Below, in pieces: positions 21,742 to 30,471 of a stretch of DNA of 30,490 bases (its first letter is position 1; each line of letters begins with the position of its first letter). Under the pieces are notes generated by a model. The model worked only from the letters and a program-made list of their open reading frames with translations. It was not told the DNA's origin and ran no database searches. The stretch is taken from assembly GCA_017963165.1 (NCBI GenBank), contig JAGCTZ010000147.1, positions 1-30,490 on the forward strand, given 5' to 3'. The stretch is from Treponema sp. (GTDB lineage Bacteria > Spirochaetota > Spirochaetia > Treponematales > Treponemataceae). The translations under genes and the position numbers were made by a program.

Positions 21742-23768
21742 TGATTTATCTTGAAATAATATTAAACCTGCCAATCAATCAGGGTTTTACATATTCATAT
21801 ACTCCACCACAAGACGAAAAACCAGAGCTTGTACCTATGATAGGTAAACGTGCCGAAATAATGTTTGGAAATAAAAAAACACAAGGCTTTATAATCGGCA
21901 TTACAGATGAGATTCCAAAAACCTGTACTGTTGATGCTTCAAAAATTAAACCAATAAAACGTGTAATAGATAAAGAACCGCTTTTTGGCGAAGAGCTTAT
22001 TGAAATTGCAAACTGGATTTCCAGATATTATTTATGTACTCTTGGCGAAGCTGTTTTTTCCATGATTCCATCTGGACGTCGGGAAACTTCTGCCGGAGGC
22101 TTTGCTTTTGAAGAAGAGCTTGGAAGTATAAAACATATTGAACTTTCGGATGAACAGAAAAAATGTGTTGAAGAAATTTTGAAAAACTCCACCGTTCAAC
22201 AAGTGCAATCATCTAAGAACTTGTCTCAAAGCTTATATCATTATATTTATGGGCCAACAGGAACAGGCAAAACAGAAGTTTTTCTTTCGCTAGCAGAAAA
22301 AATCCTTGAACAGGGAAAAGGTGTAATTTATCTTGTGCCGGAAATTGGACTTACAGGACAGGTTGTGCGCTCTGTAATGGAACGCTTTGGAAATACCGCA
22401 GCAGTTATTCATTCAGGACTTACACCTTCTCAAAGATTAAAAGAATGGAACAGAATAATGCATAAAGAAGCAAGGGTTATAGTTGGTGCCCGTTCTGCAG
22501 TTTTTGCACCTGTTCCGGAGCTTGGATTAATAATTATTGATGAAGAACACGATGGCTCGTATAAATCTGGAAATAATCCGCGTTATCATGCTAGACAAGT
22601 AGTAATGCACCGCTGTTCAAATTTAAAAATTCCATTAATCATGGGCAGTGCCACTCCAAGTGTCGAAGCCTGGTATGGAATGAATAAAGGTTCTATTATC
22701 AGGCATACACTAACAAAAAGACTCGCAGGTGGTGAAATGCCTCATATTTCCTGTATAAATTTAAAGACATTCAAAACCGAAGGATCAATTTCTGCACCAC
22801 TAGAAAAACAGATAAATTACGCCCTTAGCCGTGGACATCAGGTTATTTTATTTTTGAACAGGCGGGGCTTTACACATTATTTCAACTGCAATTCCTGTGG
22901 CTATGAGCTTGTCTGTAAAAATTGTTCTGTACCGCTTACTTATCATAAAAACGAAAACAGATTAAAATGTCATTACTGCGGCTGGTCAATTATTCCGCCA
23001 TCAAGCTGTCCAAGCTGCGGTTCTGTTGACATAGGTTCTTCGGGCTTTGGAACAGAATATATCGAAGAAGAAACAAAATCAAAATTTCCGAATGCCAGAA
23101 TTGTACGTCTTGATACGGATATCCTTAAAAACAAAGAACAGCTTCTTTCAACACTTGAAGATTTTAAGAATGGAAAATACGATATAATGCTTGGAACTCA
23201 AATGGTTGCAAAAGGCCTTAATTTTCCAAAGCTTGAACTTGTCGGTGTAATTCTTGCTGATGCCGGACTTCATATGCCAGATTTTCGCGCAGGCGAAAGA
23301 ACCTTTTCTCTTATAACACAAGTGGCGGGGCGAGCCGGTAGATATTTTCCAGATGGAAAAGTTGTGGTTCAAACATATAGTCCGGGGCTTGAACCAATTT
23401 TATTTGCGTGTCAAAACAAAGTTGAAGATTTTTATAACTTTGAACTTGAACAGCGAAGACTTCTTGAATTTCCGCCATTCAACAGATTATTGCGGCTTGT
23501 TTTCAGAAGCTTTAATCGCAAGGAAGCCTATGACACGGCAAAAGATGCCGCACGTATCCTTACAGAAAAACAAACCCATGGAGTTGAAATAATCGGACCT
23601 GCAGAGTGCCCTATCGAAAAAATTAATTCTTCCTGGCGATATCAGATTCTTTTAAAATCAAGCTCGATTGTTCCGCTGCAGTCAATGGCAAGGTCGCTGC
23701 TTATGGAATACACTCATAGTCAGAATGTTTATATAGAATATGATGTAGATCCGGTTAGTTTATTATAA
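21741..23768 (+). CDS. priA: Primosomal protein N' (replication restart helicase) PriA
   Basis: A 3'-5' helicase that rebuilds replication forks away from the origin. Residues 1-110 form the 3'-end-binding domain. The helicase core has Walker A GPTGTGKT (171-178) and DEEH (267-270); GSATPS (302-307) and the QVAGRAGR motif follow. Eight Cys that bind two zinc ions lie at 383, 386, 392, 395, 410, 413, 423 and 426. Length, 675 residues, is typical. The ATG shares one base with the glycosylase stop (TAATG). It overlaps convergent truA by six bases at the 3' end, leaving no room for a terminator. Confidence 0.96.
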   Translation: MIYLEIILNLPINQGFTYSYTPPQDEKPELVPMIGKRAEIMFGNKKTQGFIIGITDEIPKTCTVDASKIKPIKRVIDKEPLFGEELIEIANWISRYYLCTLGEAVFSMIPSGRRETSAGGFAFEEELGSIKHIELSDEQKKCVEEILKNSTVQQVQSSKNLSQSLYHYIYGPTGTGKTEVFLSLAEKILEQGKGVIYLVPEIGLTGQVVRSVMERFGNTAAVIHSGLTPSQRLKEWNRIMHKEARVIVGARSAVFAPVPELGLIIIDEEHDGSYKSGNNPRYHARQVVMHRCSNLKIPLIMGSATPSVEAWYGMNKGSIIRHTLTKRLAGGEMPHISCINLKTFKTEGSISAPLEKQINYALSRGHQVILFLNRRGFTHYFNCNSCGYELVCKNCSVPLTYHKNENRLKCHYCGWSIIPPSSCPSCGSVDIGSSGFGTEYIEEETKSKFPNARIVRLDTDILKNKEQLLSTLEDFKNGKYDIMLGTQMVAKGLNFPKLELVGVILADAGLHMPDFRAGERTFSLITQVAGRAGRYFPDGKVVVQTYSPGLEPILFACQNKVEDFYNFELEQRRLLEFPPFNRLLRLVFRSFNRKEAYDTAKDAARILTEKQTHGVEIIGPAECPIEKINSSWRYQILLKSSSIVPLQSMARSLLMEYTHSQNVYIEYDVDPVSLL

Positions 23769-24557
23769 ATGTCTTCTAATTCCGTTAAAATTTATTTTAT
23801 ATAAAAAAAGCCCTGTTGGAGGTGCTGTAACTCCGGCTTTAGTTCTATCGTGTGACTCCAGGATTTTTTGCATTGAATCATGTGGTGCTTCTGTTTTATC
23901 AAGATTTACAAGAGTTCCTGTAAGCGTACGCACCATCTTCCACAAAAATGCATTTGCTTCAATTTCAAAAACAAGCAGCTCTGTATCCCACAAGGATTTT
24001 TGAATAAAGAAATGTGCCTGTTCAATATAACGGCACGTCGAAACACTTGCATCTCCGCTTGCTGCAAAAGAGGCGCAATCAAGTTCTCCCCTAAGGCATT
24101 CTGCATATTTATTAAGCCGTTCAAGGTTTGGTGTATAATTCGGGACAAACCAGGAAAATCTGTTTGAATCTGCAGGACAGGCATTCCCGGTAGAAATAAA
24201 ATATCTGTAAACTCTGCTTGTTGCAGATTTACGAGAATTAAAATCTTCGGGAACTTCACGAGCCTCTAACACGCGAACATCATCAGGCAAAAATGCATTT
24301 AATGCACGAACATAGTTTTCTGGCGGAATAGAATCTATTGGCGAATAAAAGTTAGCTGCCTGGGCAAGAGCATGGACACCACTGTCTGTCCTGCCCGATC
24401 CGTAAAGAGTAATTTTTTGTTTATGAAGCTTATTTAATGCAAGCTCAAGCTCACTTTGAACAGTTCTGTTAGCTTCGCCACCTTCCTTATCATCCTGGCG
24501 CTGCCAGCCGCAGAAATCTGTTCCATCATAAGAAACAGTAAGTAATATATTACGCAT
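23763..24557 (-). CDS. truA: tRNA pseudouridine-38/39/40 synthase TruA
   Basis: Converts U38-U40 of tRNA anticodon arms to pseudouridine. The protein opens LTVSYDGTDFCGWQRQ and the catalytic Asp is Asp58 in GSGRTDSGVHA. The RKSATSRVYRYFI and FLWKMVRTLTGTLV segments are family signatures. 264 residues, full length. Its ATG shares one base with the stop of the DUF2225 gene (TAATG), so it is the last gene of the dxs operon. Its 3' end overlaps priA by six bases. Confidence 0.95.
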   Translation of the reverse strand: MRNILLTVSYDGTDFCGWQRQDDKEGGEANRTVQSELELALNKLHKQKITLYGSGRTDSGVHALAQAANFYSPIDSIPPENYVRALNAFLPDDVRVLEAREVPEDFNSRKSATSRVYRYFISTGNACPADSNRFSWFVPNYTPNLERLNKYAECLRGELDCASFAASGDASVSTCRYIEQAHFFIQKSLWDTELLVFEIEANAFLWKMVRTLTGTLVNLDKTEAPHDSMQKILESHDRTKAGVTAPPTGLFLYKINFNGIRRHL

Positions 24558-25450
24558 TACAAATCATCATCTTTGAGCTCTTTTGTAAGGTTATCATAAA
24601 GTTCCCTTGCATGCTCAAGCAATGGTCCCGGTTTATTTTTAGAAGATTTACCAAGACCAAAAATACGTGCAATAGCAGTTTTTGATTCACTCAGCTTTTT
24701 AAGTCTTAACTGAATATCATCCTGCTGACCATATTTGTATTCAAGAAGACCAGTAAGATAAACAACTCCATCCCATCCGTAATTTTTGTCCATATCTGGT
24801 CCAAAATTATTTAAGGTAGAACATTTTTCTGTACGTTCCTGTTCATTAATAAGTGCCTGCTGGTAAAAGAAAAGAGCTTTTCTATAAAAAACCTGAGAAA
24901 CATAATCATAATTGTGATCTGTACAAACATCATCAATTTCTTTTGTAAGCCAGGCAAGTCTTAACGAAATTATTGCTTTTTTTAAGGTTGGAAGCATATC
25001 GGCTTCGCACACATCATAAGTCTGCAAAGCAAGATAATACATTGCGGCGCCATCATAAATAGTGCGCTCTTTTTTCAAATTGAAATAAGGAAAAATTGTT
25101 TCTGTTGCCTTTTTTCGTTTTTCGTAATTATCGTAAATTTTGTCGGCAACATCAGGATTTTTGATTGTTGTAAAATCACTCCACAAAAAAGCTGTATAAC
25201 AGTTTGGGCAGCAGCCAACCTCATAAATAAGAGGATAAATTTTTCCAAATTTTGCAGAAGGTATATAGTCACGGTGTAATTCATCTGAAAGGTTTCCTGC
25301 GTTCATACGACCATTTCCGCTGCGCATAATTTCGCGTTCAAACGGTTTTTTACAAACAGGACAATTACATTTATCTTTTGACCAGTAAGAAATAGATGGT
25401 TTCTTTTCTGGACCGGCAGGTTTAGAACTTTTTGAAGATGAATATGCCAT
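24557..25450 (-). CDS. DUF2225-type zinc-binding protein
   Basis: A 297-residue soluble protein fitting DUF2225, a family of unknown function. Two CxxC knuckles, Cys30/Cys33 (NCPVC) and Cys81/Cys84 (CCPNC), presumably hold one zinc. The second half is helical with TPR-like spacing (AAMYYLALQTYDVCEAD, LFFYQQALINEQERTEK). The N-terminus (SSSKSSKPAGPEKK) is probably disordered. GAGG lies 8 nt before the ATG. It sits 20 bp after acpS and overlaps truA by one base, so it is expressed with lipid, folate and c-di-AMP genes; no function should be read from that alone. Confidence 0.75.
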   Translation of the reverse strand: MAYSSSKSSKPAGPEKKPSISYWSKDKCNCPVCKKPFEREIMRSGNGRMNAGNLSDELHRDYIPSAKFGKIYPLIYEVGCCPNCYTAFLWSDFTTIKNPDVADKIYDNYEKRKKATETIFPYFNLKKERTIYDGAAMYYLALQTYDVCEADMLPTLKKAIISLRLAWLTKEIDDVCTDHNYDYVSQVFYRKALFFYQQALINEQERTEKCSTLNNFGPDMDKNYGWDGVVYLTGLLEYKYGQQDDIQLRLKKLSESKTAIARIFGLGKSSKNKPGPLLEHARELYDNLTKELKDDDL

Positions 25451-25470
25451 AACTTACCTCTTTATTTAAA

Positions 25471-25845
25471 TTATTTTTTTTCTATAATTACTACAGCAAT
25501 TGCATTATTTCTTTCGTGACTTAAAGAAACATGAAGTATACAATCACCAAAAATTTCCTTTAATTTTTTTTCGGCAGAATTCTGAACTTTTAAAACAGGA
25601 CGCCCATTGGCTTCGCTCTTAATATAAACATCGCAAAGATTAAAGCCTGTAACCCCTACTCCAAGCGCTTTACCAAAAGCTTCTTTTGCTGCAAATCTGG
25701 CAGCATAATGTTCTTTCTGAAAAACAGGATTCGGATTTGTTGTCATTTCTTCTTTGTTAAAAAATCTTTGAATCATTTCTGGCTTTTCAATCCATTTGAT
25801 AAATCTTTCAACAGTTGTCATATCAATGCCAATTCCGCAAATCAT
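25471..25845 (-). CDS. acpS: Holo-[acyl-carrier-protein] synthase AcpS
   Basis: Transfers the 4'-phosphopantetheine arm of CoA to acyl carrier protein. The magnesium ligands are Asp8 (GIGIDM) and Glu55 (FAAKEAFGKALG), both family signatures. 124 residues, typical for the group I trimeric enzyme. Its ATG overlaps the cdaR stop by four bases (ATGA). No ACP gene is in the window. Confidence 0.93.
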   Translation of the reverse strand: MICGIGIDMTTVERFIKWIEKPEMIQRFFNKEEMTTNPNPVFQKEHYAARFAAKEAFGKALGVGVTGFNLCDVYIKSEANGRPVLKVQNSAEKKLKEIFGDCILHVSLSHERNNAIAVVIIEKK

Positions 25846-26828
25846 TCTACATCCCCCACTGTATTATCATTTTGTTCTATTTCTTCTTCCTGTGCAAGAA
25901 CAGTTACGTGAACTGTTTCCTGCGAAACTTCCATTACTTTAAGATAAGAAGGTACATTAAATACCAAAGGTAAATCATATTCCCCTGGCTCTGTAATTTT
26001 CTGACAATCGAGCGTTACAAATCTTCGTCCAGGTGAATAATTTTCAAGTACAGGAACAGTTCCTGACAAAGTTACATTAACAGGCAGAATATCATCCTGC
26101 AGATAAAAATTCTCTTTTAACGAAACAATATTAACCTGAATATTTTCAAGCGTTCTTTCCATCATCTGTGGCTCAATCAGAACATTAACCTCAAATGGTC
26201 CCTCATATGAAATTGTAAGAAGCTTATTTACAGTTTTATAACCAACTTCGTAATATTCTTTTTTTGCAAGCCCAGAAACATCAATCATTTCTGTATAAAG
26301 TTTATCTGTATTTTCGATTATTGTTTCCGGACCTACAATTTCTACATAAGCCGGTTCAATATTTACTTCCGTCACTTCGTAACCATGCTCAGGTTCTCCA
26401 ACAAGAGAAGCTTGTACAGGAATAAATTTTAAATCTTTATTTTCTACTCTGATTTTTATATGCTCTGGCTTTACCTTAACTTCAAACGGATCAAAAGCCA
26501 TAAGTTCATCTGCAACCTGAATCTTTACAGGCAGATTATATTCTCCATTTTTTGTAATTGAATTAAGATTTAAATATGCGTTGAGCTGATTAGAATGCAC
26601 AGAACTAATTTCTTCTGTATTTGCCCGTACAACAACTGTTACTGTCGAAGTATAATCTCCTGTATGCATTACAGCGCCTTCTTCTATAAGCTGCAGCGGA
26701 ATTACAAAAGAACGTTTATCTGTAAGCGATGACTGATGAAAAAGATACATCGCAATTGCAATAATGAGACAGCAGACCTTAACCGGCCATTTATCGAGGA
26801 TTTTATTAAAGAACTGGTTTGCTTTCAT
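25842..26828 (-). CDS. cdaR: YbbR-domain regulator of diadenylate cyclase CdaR
   Basis: A membrane-anchored protein that regulates CdaA in other bacteria. One hydrophobic helix (about 15-31, VKVCCLIIAIAMYLF) near the N-terminus is followed by three to four YbbR repeats (each near 80 residues; recurring 'VEIVGPETIIENTDKL' and 'VTVVVRAN' type strands) facing the periplasm. 328 residues. It starts 23 nt inside the cdaA gene, and its stop overlaps acpS. In Firmicutes cdaA-cdaR is followed by glmM; here acpS takes that place and no glmM is seen. Confidence 0.85.
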   Translation of the reverse strand: MKANQFFNKILDKWPVKVCCLIIAIAMYLFHQSSLTDKRSFVIPLQLIEEGAVMHTGDYTSTVTVVVRANTEEISSVHSNQLNAYLNLNSITKNGEYNLPVKIQVADELMAFDPFEVKVKPEHIKIRVENKDLKFIPVQASLVGEPEHGYEVTEVNIEPAYVEIVGPETIIENTDKLYTEMIDVSGLAKKEYYEVGYKTVNKLLTISYEGPFEVNVLIEPQMMERTLENIQVNIVSLKENFYLQDDILPVNVTLSGTVPVLENYSPGRRFVTLDCQKITEPGEYDLPLVFNVPSYLKVMEVSQETVHVTVLAQEEEIEQNDNTVGDVE

Positions 26829-27621
26829 CTATCGTATCCTCTATATTTTTTGCTTCCGGTGGTAATTCAAGAAGTTTTTCAAGAATCTTTGTCAACTCAT
26901 TCATATCAAGGTCATAATTCAGCTTTGAATCATATGCAAGGCTGATTGCTCCTGTTTCTTCTGAAACTACAAGTACAACTGCATCCGATTGCTCTGAAAG
27001 TCCAAGAGCAGCACGGTGTCGCGTACCAAATGTTTTTTTAATATTATAATCTTCACTTAATGGCAAAAAACATCCAGCTGCAATGAGCTTTCCACCCTGA
27101 ATAAAGCAGGCTCCATCATGAAGCGGAGTGTCTTTTCCAAAAATAGTAACAAGCAGGCTCGAAGAAAGATCTGCATTAAGCTTTGTTCCAGACTGCATAT
27201 AATTATCAAGCTTTGTATGACGAAGAAAAACAGCAAGCATTCCACGGCGTTCTTTAGAAAGCATTTCGGCAGCTGTAAGAACTGCATCAACATAAGTATG
27301 TTTAGACCTTGAACCAAAAGCAAACCATCTGCTTTGACCTATTCGAAGGAAAAGCTTTCGAATTTCGGGCTGGAAAATTACTGCAAAAGCAATAACAAGT
27401 CCTGGAGCAAGAACGCGAAGAATCCAGAGAATTGTATTTAATTTTAAAAGCTCCGCTATACCGTAGGCAATAAAAACAATAATTGCCGATTTTAAAAGCT
27501 GGATACTGTTTGATTTTTGAATGAAATCGTACGCTTTATATAAAAGGAAAGTAAGAACAGCAATGTCCAGCACGGGGCGAATAAAATCGTAAATGTAGAG
27601 TAATTTATTAAATATTTCCAC
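26806..27621 (-). CDS. cdaA: Membrane diadenylate cyclase CdaA
   Basis: Makes c-di-AMP from two ATP. Three membrane helices occupy about 15-92; the DisA_N catalytic domain follows, with DGA at 169-171 (LHDGACF) and RHRAA at 201-205 (GTRHRAALG), the two nucleotide-binding motifs. 271 residues, the usual length. The start is GTG. No ribosome-binding site precedes it; an extended -10 box lies 7 nt upstream, so the message may start at or near the GTG. The N-terminus MEIFNKLLYIYDFIRPVLDI aligns with known CdaA, which supports this start. It stands 17 bp after folP. Confidence 0.93.
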   Translation of the reverse strand: MEIFNKLLYIYDFIRPVLDIAVLTFLLYKAYDFIQKSNSIQLLKSAIIVFIAYGIAELLKLNTILWILRVLAPGLVIAFAVIFQPEIRKLFLRIGQSRWFAFGSRSKHTYVDAVLTAAEMLSKERRGMLAVFLRHTKLDNYMQSGTKLNADLSSSLLVTIFGKDTPLHDGACFIQGGKLIAAGCFLPLSEDYNIKKTFGTRHRAALGLSEQSDAVVLVVSEETGAISLAYDSKLNYDLDMNELTKILEKLLELPPEAKNIEDTIDESKPVL

Positions 27622-27627
27622 AAATTT

Positions 27628-27636
27628 ATTATAACA
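27628..27636 (-). promoter_or_regulatory. Extended -10 promoter for cdaA inside the folP-cdaA gap
   Basis: On the - strand, TGTTATAAT: a perfect TATAAT (27628-27633) preceded by the TGn extension. The hexamer ends 6 nt before the GTG of cdaA. No good -35 box is seen, which extended -10 promoters tolerate. It would let cdaA and downstream genes be transcribed apart from dxs-folP. Confidence 0.5.
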
Positions 27637-27638
27637 TA

Positions 27639-28463
27639 CTATTTAAGAAATTTCATTACATTTAACGAATCAATTGCATCAGAAACATCATGAACTCGGA
27701 TTATTTTTGCGCCTTTTTGAACAGAAATTATGTCTGCTGTAACAGTTCCGCTTAATCTGTCTGCAACTTCGCGGCCAGTCATCATTCCAATACTTGATTT
27801 TCTTGATAAAGCCATAAGAACTGTATAACCAAGTTCACAAAGCTTATCTGAATTTTTTATTGCGCTAACATTCTGTTCAAAGGATTTTCCAAACCCAATT
27901 CCCGGATCAATAATGATTTTTTCGGAAGGGATTCCATAAGAACGCATTTTTTCGGCAGAAGCTTTTAAATAACTGCAGATTTCTTCTATATTACCAGCCG
28001 TATGATGCATAAGAATAACAGAAGCTTCGTATTTTTTGATATCTGCCATAATGTCTGTCATTAAATTCCACTTCAAAGCATTCTTTTCATCATCATTTTG
28101 AGTAATATTATCAAAAGAAAGAATGTTATTTATTATGTCTGCACCATTTTTCAGAGCTTCCTGAATTACAAGAGGCTTTGTAGAATCAACAGAAATTACA
28201 ACATCAGTATTTTGTCTAAGCTCGCAGATTACAGGAATTACACGTTCAAGCTCTTCCTGTTCAGAAACAGGAGTAAAACCAGGTCTTGTAGATTCACCGC
28301 CAATATCAATAATTTCTGCACCCTGCTCAACAAGCTCCAGCGCTCTTTCTATACCGCCGCGACTCCCAGAATAAAAAGAATCGGGAGTTACATTTACAAT
28401 CCCCATAACAAAAGCCGGACGTTCTGTAACAAGCTTTCTTTTACCAAAAGTTAACTCAAGCAT
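27639..28463 (-). CDS. folP: Dihydropteroate synthase FolP
   Basis: Condenses p-aminobenzoate with dihydropterin pyrophosphate in folate synthesis; target of sulfonamides. The signatures are GIVNVTPDSFYSGSR (21-35) and DIGGESTRPG (53-62); FGKSFEQN and the ALSRKSSIG segment follow. 274 residues. The frame stays open to an ATG at 28568 inside dxs, but the added 35 residues are a dxs shadow; GGAG 7 nt before the ATG at 28461-28463 and the family N-terminus fix the start. It overlaps the dxs stop by eight bases. Confidence 0.94.
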   Translation of the reverse strand: MLELTFGKRKLVTERPAFVMGIVNVTPDSFYSGSRGGIERALELVEQGAEIIDIGGESTRPGFTPVSEQEELERVIPVICELRQNTDVVISVDSTKPLVIQEALKNGADIINNILSFDNITQNDDEKNALKWNLMTDIMADIKKYEASVILMHHTAGNIEEICSYLKASAEKMRSYGIPSEKIIIDPGIGFGKSFEQNVSAIKNSDKLCELGYTVLMALSRKSSIGMMTGREVADRLSGTVTADIISVQKGAKIIRVHDVSDAIDSLNVMKFLK

Positions 28464-30339
28464 CTGCAAGCTCCAATAAAGCATTTGCAATTCCATCAGG
28501 AGAAAGCCCGGCTTCTTCCAGAATCTGCAAGCGTGTTCCATGACTATAATATTTATCATCAAAAGCAAGAACTTTTGTTTTAAGATATTTATTCCGAGCC
28601 AGCAGACCAGAAAGATATTCGCTTATTCCACCTATTCTAACTCCATCTTCAACAAATAAAACACCCTTGTATTCTTTTGCAAGCGAAATAAAATATTCTT
28701 CATTAAAAGGCTTTATAAATCTAAGCAGATAAATATCGGTTTTAAGTTTTTTTACAGCTTCATTTTTGCAGGCAAGCGAAACTTCGGAATACATGCTGCC
28801 GGTAGAAACAATAAGAAATTTATTTCTTGTAGCCTTGCCATCTTCGCTCAACAAAATACCCTTACCACTCTTCACCTTCTGCGAAAAATCAGGAAGCTCT
28901 TCCGGGCAAACAGTTTTTGGATATCGTATGGCAACAGGACAATCACGCTCCAAAGCATAATCAAAGCACACACGTAAATCCTGAGCACTTACAGGACTCA
29001 AAAGTTCAAGATTAGGAATAGGACGGAACAAAGCAATATCAAAAAGTCCCTGATGAGTAACACCGTCATTCGGCACAACACCTGCTCTGTCCAAAATGAA
29101 AATACAATGAGAGTTCTGCAGAGAAACATCATGAATCATCTGGTCTACAGCGCGCTGAATAAAGGTTGAATAAATACAGACGACAGGAATCAAACCACCT
29201 TTAGCTTGACCACCGGCAAATGTAACGGCATGCTCTTCGGCAATACCAACATCAAAAAATCTTTCACGATATTTACGACTGAATTCTGAAAGGCCAGTTC
29301 CCTGCGCCATTGCTGCAGTTATAGCAGTAATACGATTATTTTTTTCTGCTGCTTCAAGAATAATATTGCTGAAAACCTGAGTAAAGCTAAGGCCATCATC
29401 CTTTTCTACAGAGCCATCTTCAATATTAAAAGGTCCAACACCATGATAATTTTCAGGAGTACTTTCGGCAGGCTCATAGCCCTTTCCTTTTTTTGTAACA
29501 ACATGAACTACAACCGGTCTGGAAAGATTACGAACCTTTTTAAGAACGTTTTCCAAAACCTGTTCATTATGCCCGTTCAAAGGACCAACATATTCAAAAC
29601 CAAGATCTGTAAAAAGATTATTCGTAAGTAAAAAACCTTTAAGGGAGCGCTTAAAACGGAAAATAAATTTATCCATCGGCCGGCCAAAGCTAGGAATTTT
29701 TTCTACAAGCTTTTCAACAACCTTATCAACTCTAAACCGAAAGGACTGATAACCTTTTGTCATAGTAAGGCGGCTTAAATAACGAGAAACAGCGCCAGTG
29801 TTATGATCAATCGACATCTGATTATCATTAAGCACAACAATAAGATTTTTACGCATCTGTCCGGCATTCGAAAGCCCTTCAAAAGCCATACCACCTGTAA
29901 GTGCACCATCGCCAATAACAGCAATAACCTTACCGTCTTTTTTTTCAAGATTCCACGAAGTAAGAAGCCCAAGCGCAGAAGAAATTGAAGTTGAAGAATG
30001 ACCGTTTATAAAATAATCATGAGGACTTTCGTCGCTGTTAGTAAAGCCAGAAATTCCATCCTTTTGACGAAGTGTAGAAAACTGTTCATAACGGCCTGTC
30101 AAAAGCTTGTGGGCATAGCACTGATGACTTACATCAAAAATAATTGCGTCATCCGGAGAAGAAAAAACTCTGTGAAGTGCAATTGTAAGCTCAACAATCC
30201 CAAGATTACTTGCAAGATGACCGCCGTTTTTACCAACAGTTTCTATAATTTTTTCACGGATTTCCTGCGCAAGTTCTTTAATCTGTTTTTGAGAAAGCTG
30301 TTTTATATCTGAAGGTGAATGAATATTTTCTAATTTCAC
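28456..30339 (-). CDS. dxs: 1-deoxy-D-xylulose-5-phosphate synthase
   Basis: First enzyme of the MEP isoprenoid pathway, joining pyruvate and glyceraldehyde-3-phosphate with thiamine diphosphate. The ThDP-binding block is GDGALTGGMAFEGLSNAG (143-160) with NDNQMSI (171-177). The catalytic His region is DVSHQCYAHKLLTGR (69-83), with Ser in place of the more usual Gly before His72. The transketolase pyrimidine domain (DVGIAEEHAVTFAGG) and the C-terminal domain follow. 627 residues, full length. The start is GTG; AGGGA of the adjacent tandem-repeat unit lies 7 nt upstream and may act as a weak ribosome-binding site. The frame stays open upstream through the repeats to the window edge, but the family N-terminus (MKLENIHSPSDIKQLS) supports the GTG. 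Confidence 0.95.
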   Translation of the reverse strand: MKLENIHSPSDIKQLSQKQIKELAQEIREKIIETVGKNGGHLASNLGIVELTIALHRVFSSPDDAIIFDVSHQCYAHKLLTGRYEQFSTLRQKDGISGFTNSDESPHDYFINGHSSTSISSALGLLTSWNLEKKDGKVIAVIGDGALTGGMAFEGLSNAGQMRKNLIVVLNDNQMSIDHNTGAVSRYLSRLTMTKGYQSFRFRVDKVVEKLVEKIPSFGRPMDKFIFRFKRSLKGFLLTNNLFTDLGFEYVGPLNGHNEQVLENVLKKVRNLSRPVVVHVVTKKGKGYEPAESTPENYHGVGPFNIEDGSVEKDDGLSFTQVFSNIILEAAEKNNRITAITAAMAQGTGLSEFSRKYRERFFDVGIAEEHAVTFAGGQAKGGLIPVVCIYSTFIQRAVDQMIHDVSLQNSHCIFILDRAGVVPNDGVTHQGLFDIALFRPIPNLELLSPVSAQDLRVCFDYALERDCPVAIRYPKTVCPEELPDFSQKVKSGKGILLSEDGKATRNKFLIVSTGSMYSEVSLACKNEAVKKLKTDIYLLRFIKPFNEEYFISLAKEYKGVLFVEDGVRIGGISEYLSGLLARNKYLKTKVLAFDDKYYSHGTRLQILEEAGLSPDGIANALLELADA

Positions 30340-30345
30340 AACGTA

Positions 30346-30471
30346 GTCCCTGCCCTTCGTCTTGTGGTCCCTGCCCTTCGTCTTGTGGTCCCTGCCCTTC
30401 GTCTTGTGGTCCCTGCCCTTCGTCTTGTGGTCCCTGCCCTTCGTCTTGTGGTCCCTGAGCTTGTCGAAGGG
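30346..30471. repeat. 21-bp tandem array ending in a dispersed-repeat copy, directly upstream of dxs
   Basis: Five perfect 21-bp units start at 30346, 30367, 30388, 30409 and 30430; each begins GTCCCTGCCCTTCG and ends TCTTGTG. A sixth unit (30451-30471) shares GTCCCTG, then reads AGCTTGTCGAAGGG; with the preceding G it is the reverse complement of the dispersed element at 1659-1680 with one mismatch. The units abut with no spacers. The phase is a whole number of codons. The array ends 6 bp before the dxs start and its last unit supplies the purine-rich stretch there. Beyond it lie nine A (30473-30481). No promoter is seen between the array and the window edge. Confidence 0.9.

Noticed and set aside
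28464..28568. 35-residue N-terminal extension of FolP
   Set aside because: It lies wholly within dxs, does not resemble the family, and the ATG at 28461-28463 has a good ribosome-binding site.
30346..30471. CRISPR array
   Set aside because: The units abut with no spacers and are only 21 bp. The same reasoning excludes the three 24-bp units at 6754-6825.
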